Positions 8,766-16,002 of a DNA stretch of 39,726 nt are shown here, piece after piece. The position numbers were made by a program, and so were the translations under genes. The notes beneath the pieces were generated by a model. The model was not told the DNA's origin. It did not search any database and was given only the letters and a program-made list of their open reading frames with translations. This stretch comes from Candidatus Heimdallarchaeota archaeon (GTDB lineage: Archaea > Asgardarchaeota > Heimdallarchaeia > Heimdallarchaeales > Heimdallarchaeaceae). The stretch is taken from NCBI GenBank assembly GCA_030608385.1, contig JAUWEG010000013.1, forward strand, positions 1-39,726, in the 5' to 3' direction. Each line of letters opens with the position of its first letter. Position 1 is the first letter of the stretch.

Positions 8766-10457
8766 TTAATTTAACCCTATAATTTCGCCATCTTCTGTAT
8801 AGTCCATTTTGTTAGCAGCTGGAACGGGAGGTAAGCCAGGCAGTAAGAACATGCTACCACAAATGGGGACGATAAAACGAGCACCAGTGTAAAGACGAAC
8901 TTCATCTACATTGAGAGTCCAACCTTTTGGAGCACCCATCAAACCAATTTTATCAGAAAGACTTAGTTGGGTTTTAGCCATACACATTGGAAAATCAGCG
9001 AAACCTAGTTTCTCGATTGCTGCGATTTCCTGTAAAGCTCGAGGAGTATATTCAACATCTTCTGCTCCATAGACTTTCTTAGCGATTTTCTCGATTTTAA
9101 CTTTAATAGGATCAGAGAATTCGTATGCGAATTTAACATCACCTTTACCCTTTTCAATTGCTTCCAAAACAGCTTCAGCTAAAGCAATACCACCTTCACC
9201 ACCTTTCATGAAAACTTCACTTTCAGCGGCAGTAACACCAAATTCAGAGCACTTATCTTTAATCCATTTAATCTCTTCATCAGAATCAAAGGGGAAGCGG
9301 TTAATAGCAACAACAGGGGGAATGTTAAAGACGTTAAGCATGTTATCAAGATGTTTTTCAACATTTTCGAAACCTTTAGCCAACTCTTCCATGTGAATAT
9401 TTTTAGCTTCATCAAGGTCTTTGATACCACCGTGGAGTTTGAGGGCACGAGCTGTAACAACAAGAACCACTGCGTTTGGTAAAGTGTCATATTGGCGAGC
9501 AACAATATCAACAAATTTTTCGAAACCTAAGTCAGCTGCGAAACCACCTTCAGTGATGGTATAATCAGCTAATTTCATAGCTAATTTAGTTCCAATAATA
9601 GAACTATTTCCATGTGCAATATTAGCAAATGGACCGCAGTGAATGAAACCTGGTACTCCTTCAAAGTTTTGCACTAGGTTTGGTTTTATTGCATCTTTCA
9701 GTATAAGTGTCATTGCTCCTACTGCTTCAATATCCTTAGCGAAGACTGGCTTATCATCATAAGTGTATCCTAATAGAATACTACCTAACCTTTCTTTCAG
9801 TTCTCCCACATCAGCTGACAGAGCTAAAATAGCCATAATTTCTGAAGCTGCAGTAATAACAAAACCTGTGTTTCGGACATCACCACCCATTCTTCTTCCA
9901 CCAAGTCCAGTAATGATATTTCTTAAAGCTCTATCATTCATATCAATTGATCTTGGCCAGGTTACTTTGGTTGGATCTATGTTACACTTATTTCCTTTTG
10001 TTAAGTGATTGTCAAGCAAAGCTGCAAGTAAATTATGTGCAGAAGTTATAGCATGTAAATCTCCTGTAAAGTGCAGATTTATGTCCCACATTGGAAAAAC
10101 TTGCGAAAGATGACCTCCTGTTGCTCCTCCTTTTATTCCAAAAGTTGGACCCATTGAAGGTTCTCTCAATGCGAACATGACTTTCTTACCCATCTTTTGC
10201 ATTGCTTGTGATAGACCTATTGTGGTTACTGTTTTTCCTTCCCCAGCTCTTGAAGCTGTCATTGCTGTTACAGCGATCAGTTTTCCATTTGGTTTGTCAG
10301 AATTAAGTATTTTAAGCATAGTTTGATAATTTATCTTAGCAACATACTTTCCAAATTGCTCTAGGTCATCTTCTTCTAGACCTACTTTTGCAGCAATTTC
10401 TCTAATGTTTTTCATATCTTTTGCTTTTTCTTGAGCAATTTCAATATCTTTCTTCAT
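8766..10457 (-). CDS. fhs: Formate-tetrahydrofolate ligase
   Basis: Cytosolic enzyme that makes 10-formyl-tetrahydrofolate from formate, tetrahydrofolate and ATP, the entry step of the folate-linked one-carbon pathway. The product is full-length (563 residues from the chosen start; the family norm is about 555-560). It has the P-loop RAGEGKTVTT, EPSMGPTFGIKGGATGG, the HFTGDLHAI segment, the GGRRMGG motif, NIAHGNSSI and the C-terminal GLPPVPAA. An in-frame ATG occurs 12 bp upstream (10469); I prefer 10457 because the upstream GATGAT can then serve as ribosome binding site, but either is possible. The enzyme is bacterial-type and patchy in archaea, consistent with old transfer. No other folate genes are adjacent. 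Confidence 0.93.
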   Translation of the reverse strand: MKKDIEIAQEKAKDMKNIREIAAKVGLEEDDLEQFGKYVAKINYQTMLKILNSDKPNGKLIAVTAMTASRAGEGKTVTTIGLSQAMQKMGKKVMFALREPSMGPTFGIKGGATGGHLSQVFPMWDINLHFTGDLHAITSAHNLLAALLDNHLTKGNKCNIDPTKVTWPRSIDMNDRALRNIITGLGGRRMGGDVRNTGFVITAASEIMAILALSADVGELKERLGSILLGYTYDDKPVFAKDIEAVGAMTLILKDAIKPNLVQNFEGVPGFIHCGPFANIAHGNSSIIGTKLAMKLADYTITEGGFAADLGFEKFVDIVARQYDTLPNAVVLVVTARALKLHGGIKDLDEAKNIHMEELAKGFENVEKHLDNMLNVFNIPPVVAINRFPFDSDEEIKWIKDKCSEFGVTAAESEVFMKGGEGGIALAEAVLEAIEKGKGDVKFAYEFSDPIKVKIEKIAKKVYGAEDVEYTPRALQEIAAIEKLGFADFPMCMAKTQLSLSDKIGLMGAPKGWTLNVDEVRLYTGARFIVPICGSMFLLPGLPPVPAANKMDYTEDGEIIGLN

Positions 10458-10753
10458 TATAATCATCATCTAAGATTGTTAGTTGAACCCCCTTTCTGAG
10501 TTTCGATTAAAAAATATTTGGATGTAGTAATAATATGATTCCAACAATCTTGTTCTGTTAAAACCATTTTTAAAGAAAATTTATTTGCTAAATTATATAA
10601 CAGAATTCAGATAATTAGATTACTCACTATTTTAGTAGTAAAACCCCTTTCTAATAGTTTTTTTCTGATAGAATGTTGTCAAATAGATACGTTCTAAAAT
10701 GTCCATATCCCTTTAAGCATAGAATTCAAAATCATAGAGTAGTGTATAGTTTA
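10458..10753. other. Divergent intergenic region between fhs and the AN1-protease gene
   Basis: About 295 bp, very AT-rich. A minus-strand TATA-like stretch near 10506-10518 could serve fhs. On the plus strand CCCTTTAAGC (about 10708-10717) sits about 41 bp before the preferred AN1-protease start. A T-rich run lies at 10657-10666. I see no tRNA or conserved RNA fold. Confidence 0.35.
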
Positions 10754-11713
10754 ATGAGATGCGAACACCCACAATGTAATGTTGATGCTGACATACTTTT
10801 CTATTGTAGATTCTGTAGGGGATCATTCTGTCAAAACCACAGAGATTCGCAAAATCACAACTGTCCTTCAGTAAATCAAAGAGTAGGTACAGCTCCTGGT
10901 GCACCTCAAAGTTCTGTTACACCTGCTGAAGCTATGCGAAGATTTGCTCAAAGCGTCACTCAAGCTGCTCAACAATCTCAACAATCACAACAATCACAAC
11001 CTGCACCTAAGTACTTTGCAGATGAAAAAAGTCATAAAAAGTTCATAGTACAACGTCTTACTGAATCTGGACAGCTTTTTACATTGGGTAATGAAGTATT
11101 GGACATTCTTTTCGGTTTTGCTCTAATAGTTCTTGTTTTCGGTCTCTTTCAATATTTAGCTGGTTCTACAGGAATTTGGTGGTGGGGATTTGTAGTTTCC
11201 ATTGCTTTAGTTGGCACTGCTTTTCTACCTCATGAACTTGCTCATAAGTTTGTAGCTATAAGAAAAGGTCAATATGCTAGATACATCCTTTGGGTAAGGG
11301 GGTTGATGTTTACTCTTTTAACACTGGTAATCGGAATAGGTCTAATCGTTCCTGGTTTTGTTGCCATTGTTCCGATGAAGAGACAAATGGACAAAAGGGA
11401 TCTTGGATTGGTTGCTTTTGCTGGACCTTTTACAAATGCAATAATAGGATTTGTTAGCTTGATTTTTGGTTTCTTGACTCATTATGGTGCTATAGCTTTA
11501 CCTCCTCTCTTAGCAAGTCCAAATATCTTCATCCTAGTTGCTCAGTTTAACGGTTTAATTGCTCTCTTCAATTGCATACCAGTCTGGCAGCTTGATGGTA
11601 AGAAAATATTGAATTGGAATAAAATCGTATATTTTGCACTAATCGCTGCTAATCTGGCACTAGTCATACCCGCATTCATAATTAATCCCTCCTTTCTTTC
11701 GGGAGGATCATGA
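10754..11713 (+). CDS. AN1-type zinc finger fused to M50 (site-2-protease-like) membrane metalloprotease
   Basis: The preferred start gives 319 residues beginning MRCEHPQC. An AN1 finger is complete: C3, C8, C18-x2-C21-x4-C26-x2-H29-x5-H35-x-C37. A Gln/Ser-rich linker with a QSQQSQQSQ run follows (about 73-82), then a membrane domain with about six segments. It carries the zinc-protease motif HELAH (H160, E161, H164) in a helix and the second-site LDG (D281), so intramembrane proteolysis is likely active. AN1 fingers in eukaryotes bind ubiquitin-pathway or proteasome factors; the archaeal role is unknown. An in-frame ATG 81 bp upstream (10673) would add residues unlike the family, and the likely TATA box lies inside that extension. 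Confidence 0.8.
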   Translation: MRCEHPQCNVDADILFYCRFCRGSFCQNHRDSQNHNCPSVNQRVGTAPGAPQSSVTPAEAMRRFAQSVTQAAQQSQQSQQSQPAPKYFADEKSHKKFIVQRLTESGQLFTLGNEVLDILFGFALIVLVFGLFQYLAGSTGIWWWGFVVSIALVGTAFLPHELAHKFVAIRKGQYARYILWVRGLMFTLLTLVIGIGLIVPGFVAIVPMKRQMDKRDLGLVAFAGPFTNAIIGFVSLIFGFLTHYGAIALPPLLASPNIFILVAQFNGLIALFNCIPVWQLDGKKILNWNKIVYFALIAANLALVIPAFIINPSFLSGGS

Positions 11714-11782
11714 ACCATCTAAAATTGAGATTTTTATGATTTCAATCAAAAAAGATAATTATAGGTACTCTTAACTAGATTA

Positions 11783-11840
11783 GGGATGAACAAGGCATTA
11801 CTGAGAGCTTTTGCTCTATGACGAGTCATAGTTAGTCTGA
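11783..11840 (+). ncRNA. Candidate C/D box sRNA
   Basis: Reading on the plus strand: GGGATGA (box C, one mismatch to RTGATGA) at 11783-11789, CTGA (box D') at 11801-11804, ATGACGA (box C', one mismatch) at 11818-11824, CTGA (box D) at 11837-11840. The gaps before D' and D are 11 and 12 bases, the usual archaeal guide lengths. The D'-C' interval contains a perfect hairpin AGAGC-TTTT-GCTCT. The flanks pair at 5 of 7 positions. It ends at the last base before the idi2 stop. Chance occurrence cannot be excluded. Confidence 0.3.
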
Positions 11841-12896
11841 TTAACTATATCTTCTTCCTATTTTTTTATATCTCTTCTTCTTTAATTTGTGTAAGTTCTC
11901 TGATCCTAACATAGCCATTGTGGTTCGTAGCTCAAAAATAAAAGTAGTAATAAACTTCCTCAATTCACTTACTCCACCTTTCGCCAGAGCTCTTAAAACT
12001 GGGAGCGCAAAGGCTACATAATCGGCACCTAAAATTAGCGCTTTTACAGCGTCCGTACCATTCCATATTCCACCAGAGGCTACTAATTTTACAGTTTTAT
12101 TTTTCGTTGCTGAACGTGCATGATTCAGACTAACAGCAGTAGCTATACCTTGTTCCACAAATTCTTCTGAAACATATTCCATACTCTTATTTCTAAGAAA
12201 TTCAATTTTTGTCCAATTAGTACCTCCAGCACCTGAAACATCGATAGCATAAGGTTGTAATTTTGTTAAATTACTCAAATCCTTTTTTGAAAAACCGGTT
12301 CCTACGCCTTTTAGAATAACAGGAAACTGCACATTCGATATTAGCTGTTTGAGAGGTTCTAAGGAATAATTATCTTGCTTATCTCCTTCTAGTTGTATCA
12401 GCTCTTGTAATGGGTTTATATGAATAGCTAGTGCATCTGCATTAATCATCTCCACGGCTAATTTTGCTTCCTCTATACCATATCTTTTGTTGAATTGAGC
12501 TAAACCTAAATTAGCAATTAAGGGGATGTCTGGTGCAATATCTCTTACTTCAAATGTTTCACTGAATTTAGAGTCTTCTATGGCAGCCCTTTGTGAACCA
12601 ACCCCCATCCCAATATTAAATTCCTGACATATCTCTGCTATTTGTTCATTGTACTGTTTTCCTAACTTAGACCCACCAGTCATACCAGAAACAATGAGTG
12701 GATAGTCTATTTTCTTCCCAAAAACAGTTGTGTTTAGATCTATTTTCTCAGGTGAAAGATTTACAAGAGTTGCAGGACGAAGCTCAATATCTTGAAAGCC
12801 GTTGTTATGTAACTTGTACTCAACATCGTGTTCCAAGCAAATCCTAATGTGGTCATCTTTCCTTTTAGATGTTACTTCATCCTTTTCTTGTTCCAT
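11841..12896 (-). CDS. fni: Isopentenyl-diphosphate delta-isomerase, type 2 (FMN-dependent)
   Basis: Converts isopentenyl diphosphate to dimethylallyl diphosphate for archaeal isoprenoid lipids, using reduced FMN. The 351-residue product fits the family. Motifs in order are RICLEHDVEY, VSGMTGGS, GVGSQRAA, LIANLGLAQF, HINPLQE, FPVILKGVGTG, DVSGAGGTNW and the late VASGGIWNGTDA flavin-phosphate loop. It stands alone on the minus strand between two plus-strand genes. The Lys-rich C-terminus (KKKRYKKIGRRYS) is somewhat more basic than usual. No other mevalonate gene is in the window. Confidence 0.93.
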   Translation of the reverse strand: MEQEKDEVTSKRKDDHIRICLEHDVEYKLHNNGFQDIELRPATLVNLSPEKIDLNTTVFGKKIDYPLIVSGMTGGSKLGKQYNEQIAEICQEFNIGMGVGSQRAAIEDSKFSETFEVRDIAPDIPLIANLGLAQFNKRYGIEEAKLAVEMINADALAIHINPLQELIQLEGDKQDNYSLEPLKQLISNVQFPVILKGVGTGFSKKDLSNLTKLQPYAIDVSGAGGTNWTKIEFLRNKSMEYVSEEFVEQGIATAVSLNHARSATKNKTVKLVASGGIWNGTDAVKALILGADYVAFALPVLRALAKGGVSELRKFITTFIFELRTTMAMLGSENLHKLKKKRYKKIGRRYS

Positions 12897-13040
12897 ATTG
12901 ATTATTTGTGGTATGCTAAATAAAAACTTTGTACATCAGAGTTAGAATTTTAAGTGTTTGAGTAATTTTGTATCAAACAGAAAAGTTCAAATGCCTAAAA
13001 TGACAAATAGCAAAAAAATCAGATATTTTGAGTGATAATA

Positions 13041-13301
13041 ATGGAATTCTGCCCAGAATGTGGAAAGCTACTGATTCCTAAGAAGAAAGGAAAATCAAAA
13101 ATGTTAGTATGTGCCAAATGTGGTTATGAAGGCAAACTAGAGAAAGGGGAAAGTTACGAGGTTCAAGATGAAGTTGAACACAAAGCTAGTGACTTAACTG
13201 AAGTAGTCGAAGTAACAAATGAAGAAGGTTTATCCGAAGCAGAACTTGAGGCAAGGCGAGAACGATTTATTGAAGGAATAGATTTTCTTGAAACAGAATA
13301 A
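13041..13301 (+). CDS. Short TFS/RpoM-like N-terminal zinc-ribbon protein
   Basis: The 86-residue product has one zinc ribbon, C4-x2-C7 and C24-x2-C27 (FCPECG...CAKCGYEG), as at the N-terminus of archaeal transcript-cleavage factor TFS and RNA polymerase subunit M. The C-terminal TFIIS ribbon with its catalytic acidic pair is absent and is replaced by an acidic helical tail, so cleavage activity is not expected. A GTG 9 bp upstream could also start the frame, but GTGAT at 13032-13036 makes a good ribosome binding site for the ATG at 13041. The stop overlaps the next gene by 14 bp. Confidence 0.7.
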   Translation: MEFCPECGKLLIPKKKGKSKMLVCAKCGYEGKLEKGESYEVQDEVEHKASDLTEVVEVTNEEGLSEAELEARRERFIEGIDFLETE

Positions 13302-14262
13302 TCCTAAGAGCACACCAAAATCTGATAACGGCTATTCTTCTTTTATTATGGTTAGGTTTTCAGAGATAGCTATAAAGGGTTCTAAAACACGAAGATGGTT
13401 GACTAAACGTTTGGTAACACACATTGAGTATGTTTTAAGATTATATGGAATATCAGATCATAAGGTCATAAATGATTACAGTCGTATTTTTGTTGAAAGC
13501 TCTCAGCTACTTGAAATAGAAAGGTTTATAGCTAATTTGGTACCTGGTGTTTCTAGTTTGAGCATTGTAAGATCCTGTTCATCGAATTTGGAAGAAATGA
13601 AAGAATGTGTTAAAGAATTTTTCTTTCAAAATTTTAAAGAAGGAATGTCTTTCGCAGTAAGAGCTAGAAGAACAGGAAAACATCCTTTTTCCAGTGTAGA
13701 ATTAGGAGCTATTATTGGTGAATTTATTCTTGAAAAAAATGTCAGTAAAAAACTAAAAGTCAATCTTGATAAACCAGAGTACACCTTGCAGGTTGAAGTA
13801 AGAGATAAGAGCGCTTACATTTTCGACAGTATATCTAAAGGCATGGGAGGCCTTCCAGTTGAAAGTCAAGGTCGAGTATTAGTTATTGCTTCAAATAAAG
13901 ATGAAGATATTTCAAATATTTTACATCTCTATAAAAGAGGAGGAATAACATATGTTTATTCGATTGAAAATCAAGAGAATATTAATAATGAAACCTTACA
14001 ATTATTAAACAAAATGTTAGACTTACAGCCAAGGCTAAAAAATGAAGAAAATCGTTTGTTTGTACTAGCTAACGAATTAGAAATCAGCCAAATGCTTGAG
14101 TTCTATAAAGAGAATCAATGTCTAGCAATAACAATGACAAAAGCAATTTTCAATAAGATTTCATCTGAAATCCCCACTTCAATTCCAATATTTGTCCCTC
14201 ATTTAGCAGTTGATGTTGATAAACACGAAATAGAAGATTTTCTTTCAGTACTAATCAATTAA
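13288..14262 (+). CDS. ThiI-like THUMP protein with degenerate PP-loop
   Basis: The product, up to 324 residues, resembles ThiI, the tRNA 4-thiouridine synthase. The NFLD opening VRFSEIAIKGSKTRRW is followed by a THUMP RNA-binding domain (about 85-185, with FAVRARRTGKHPFSS), and the GMGGLPVESQGRVLVIA segment that in ThiI runs into the PP-loop SGGxDS. Here that loop reads ASNKDEDIS, so the adenylation motif is lost while the RGG of the following strand is kept. No rhodanese domain is present. It probably binds tRNA without thiolating it. The start is uncertain: TTG 13288 keeps the full first strand and overlaps the zinc-ribbon gene; ATG 13348 is the alternative. Confidence 0.7.
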   Translation: MKQNNPKSTPKSDNGYSSFIMVRFSEIAIKGSKTRRWLTKRLVTHIEYVLRLYGISDHKVINDYSRIFVESSQLLEIERFIANLVPGVSSLSIVRSCSSNLEEMKECVKEFFFQNFKEGMSFAVRARRTGKHPFSSVELGAIIGEFILEKNVSKKLKVNLDKPEYTLQVEVRDKSAYIFDSISKGMGGLPVESQGRVLVIASNKDEDISNILHLYKRGGITYVYSIENQENINNETLQLLNKMLDLQPRLKNEENRLFVLANELEISQMLEFYKENQCLAITMTKAIFNKISSEIPTSIPIFVPHLAVDVDKHEIEDFLSVLIN

Positions 14263-14864
14263 TGTCTAATAATTTCTCCATCAGGATATTCTTCAGAAAA
14301 AATTATTCCTTGGAATTTTTGAACAATAATCGTTTCTTTTTTCCAAATGTCTGTTGGTAAGTAAGCTTTTCTGCATGTATAAGATAGAAATTCTTCCCTA
14401 TTCCAATTCTGCTCTATTGGAACTTGAGGAAGTAACAAGCCTTTAGATCCTTTATATTCAACTATGAGACCATCACCAGGTACAGTTATTTGATCAAGTA
14501 ATTCTTGTGGTGTTTCATATACTATTGTTTGAGGAGGAGTCATAATTGTAACTTCAAAAACTAACTTAGAAAACTCAGCTTTCTCAACTGGAGGAAACCT
14601 AGGATCTTCCATCGTGGAAGATTTGGCTAAATCAATAATCTCCTCATATAATGGCTTTATACCTATTGGATAACCTATACATCCTCTCAGAGATGTTAGA
14701 CCATCAACTTGGGTTTTGACTGTAACAAAAGCTCCTGTTACAGTTTCAGCTTGCGGAGGGATTGGCTCTACAGCTTGTGGCTTTAAATTATCTACAATCC
14801 ATTGTTTAGCAGCTAACCTCGCTAATTTAACTAAATAAATACCAGTTTCATCCTCAATTTCCAT
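14259..14864 (-). CDS. AMMECR1-domain protein
   Basis: The product of about 200 residues holds the AMMECR1 domain, with the hallmark LRGCIG (62-67 when counted from the upstream GTG) and the later SSTMEDPRFPPV. The fold is conserved in all domains of life but the biochemical role is not settled. The chosen ATG at 14864 is preceded by GTGAG on the minus strand as ribosome binding site; a GTG at 14873 is in frame. It is 2-11 bp from the Mut7-C gene, so the two are one operon, and its stop overlaps the stop of the ThiI-like gene on the other strand by 4 bp. Confidence 0.85.
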   Translation of the reverse strand: MEIEDETGIYLVKLARLAAKQWIVDNLKPQAVEPIPPQAETVTGAFVTVKTQVDGLTSLRGCIGYPIGIKPLYEEIIDLAKSSTMEDPRFPPVEKAEFSKLVFEVTIMTPPQTIVYETPQELLDQITVPGDGLIVEYKGSKGLLLPQVPIEQNWNREEFLSYTCRKAYLPTDIWKKETIIVQKFQGIIFSEEYPDGEIIRH

Positions 14865-14875
14865 ATATCTCACTA

Positions 14876-15337
14876 TTACTGTAGTTCACTTATTGTCTTT
14901 TTTATATCTTCCCAGTGGCTTCCAACCCAATAAATTTTGAAGCACTTTGAGCACTCCCAAAAATCATCGTATTCCTTAGCTGTTCCCTCAGGGATTCTAT
15001 TCAAAATATCTAGTTTGGTTTTCTTTTTCAAATCACCATTGCAGACACTGCATCGCATTTCTAAAGGGGGATAAACAAAGTCAACACTAAAGGTGTCTTT
15101 TATTTCTCTAAGCTGCCCAGAAATGTCTATATTAGTAAGTAAAAGAGTTATTATCTCCCTTTTTATACATAATTGAAAAACTTCTTGAGATCTAGAAAGG
15201 ACATTTCTATTATCATCTACTGAGATCTGGAGCATTTCATCTATAGATTCATCAGTACGATACAAAGTATCAAAACCTAAAAAGCGTAAATATCGGGATA
15301 ATTTCCCGAGCATTGAATCCGCATAAAATTTACACAT
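14876..15337 (-). CDS. Mut7-C RNase-domain protein with zinc ribbon
   Basis: The 153-residue product opens with KFYADSMLGKLSRYLRFLGFDT, the signature of the Mut7-C family, a PIN-like ribonuclease fold whose acidic residue (D7) is part of the metal site. The family zinc ribbon follows: C96-x2-C99 and C129-x2-C132, ending in YWVGSHWE. The length is typical for archaeal members. It is translated in overlap with the upstream CBS gene (8 bp) and 2-11 bp before AMMECR1. The target RNA is unknown. Confidence 0.85.
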   Translation of the reverse strand: MCKFYADSMLGKLSRYLRFLGFDTLYRTDESIDEMLQISVDDNRNVLSRSQEVFQLCIKREIITLLLTNIDISGQLREIKDTFSVDFVYPPLEMRCSVCNGDLKKKTKLDILNRIPEGTAKEYDDFWECSKCFKIYWVGSHWEDIKKTISELQ

Positions 15338-15920
15338 TACTTTCTATCAACTCTTCAGGAGCACAACTTGAACACATGTATAAACCTTGACTGAGAATCA
15401 GTTTATCAGAATATTCTCTACAATCATCACAATAACCTGCAAAATCTAGAGCTTCATCGTGTTCTGTGTCTTCTGCCATTAATTTAAGATATTCTTGTTC
15501 TAGTAAGATTAATTGTGGAACTACTTTGAATACATCTGAATCTGTACATATTCCAATAATTTTTCCTTCAGGGTTTGTAATAACTAGATGTCTTATGCCT
15601 TCTGTGAACATAGTTTGCATAGCTTGGATGATTGTTAGGGATGGAGAAGCTGTAATCAATGGTGAAGACATAGCCTCTTTTGCTGTAACGCTATCCGCTC
15701 TTTTGTTCTTAGCAATAACATGTTTGATTAGATTCTCTTTAGTAATGATACCAACATTTTTTTCACCACTATCAACTACTACAACAGAACCGATTCTATT
15801 TTCAATTAGAAGCTTTGCACAAACTTCAGTTGAGGTATTTGGTGTAACTGTAATAACGTTCTTAGTCATAATTTCTTTTACAGCCATATCGAATTTTTTC
15901 TCATCGAAGATAGATTTCAT
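15330..15920 (-). CDS. Tandem CBS-domain protein with C-terminal zinc ribbon
   Basis: Two CBS domains, which bind adenine nucleotides and act as energy sensors, are recognisable from AVKEIMTKNVITVTPNTS and AKEAMSSPLITASPSLT, each followed by a GxxVVxxxGxxxGI strand pair. A zinc ribbon ends the protein (YCDDCREYS...MCSSC). The open frame reaches back to 16052 but that would overlap rqcH by 50 bp and begins with sequence foreign to CBS proteins. The ATG at 15920 has GGATGG five bases before it, so I prefer it; 15929 is the alternative. It heads the operon with Mut7-C and AMMECR1. Confidence 0.8.
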   Translation of the reverse strand: MKSIFDEKKFDMAVKEIMTKNVITVTPNTSTEVCAKLLIENRIGSVVVVDSGEKNVGIITKENLIKHVIAKNKRADSVTAKEAMSSPLITASPSLTIIQAMQTMFTEGIRHLVITNPEGKIIGICTDSDVFKVVPQLILLEQEYLKLMAEDTEHDEALDFAGYCDDCREYSDKLILSQGLYMCSSCAPEELIESNV

Positions 15921-15960
15921 TTTTTCCATCCTTTGTTTTACGATAACAAGTAAATTTGGT

Positions 15961-15972
15961 ACCTTTAAAGGT
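15961..15972. promoter_or_regulatory. 12-bp palindrome ACCTTTAAAGGT in the CBS-gene promoter
   Basis: This perfect palindrome contains CTTTAAAG, which can be the TATA box for the CBS-Mut7-C-AMMECR1 operon, about 46 bp before the preferred start. It could also be a regulator site placed on top of the TATA box. Confidence 0.4.
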
Positions 15973-16002
15973 TTTACACTAATAGTAAATATGGCCCAGA
16001 TT

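Noticed and set aside
9206-9514. Second minus-strand frame inside fhs
   Set aside because: fhs is complete and conserved across this stretch in its own frame; the alternative frame has no family features and no ribosome binding site.
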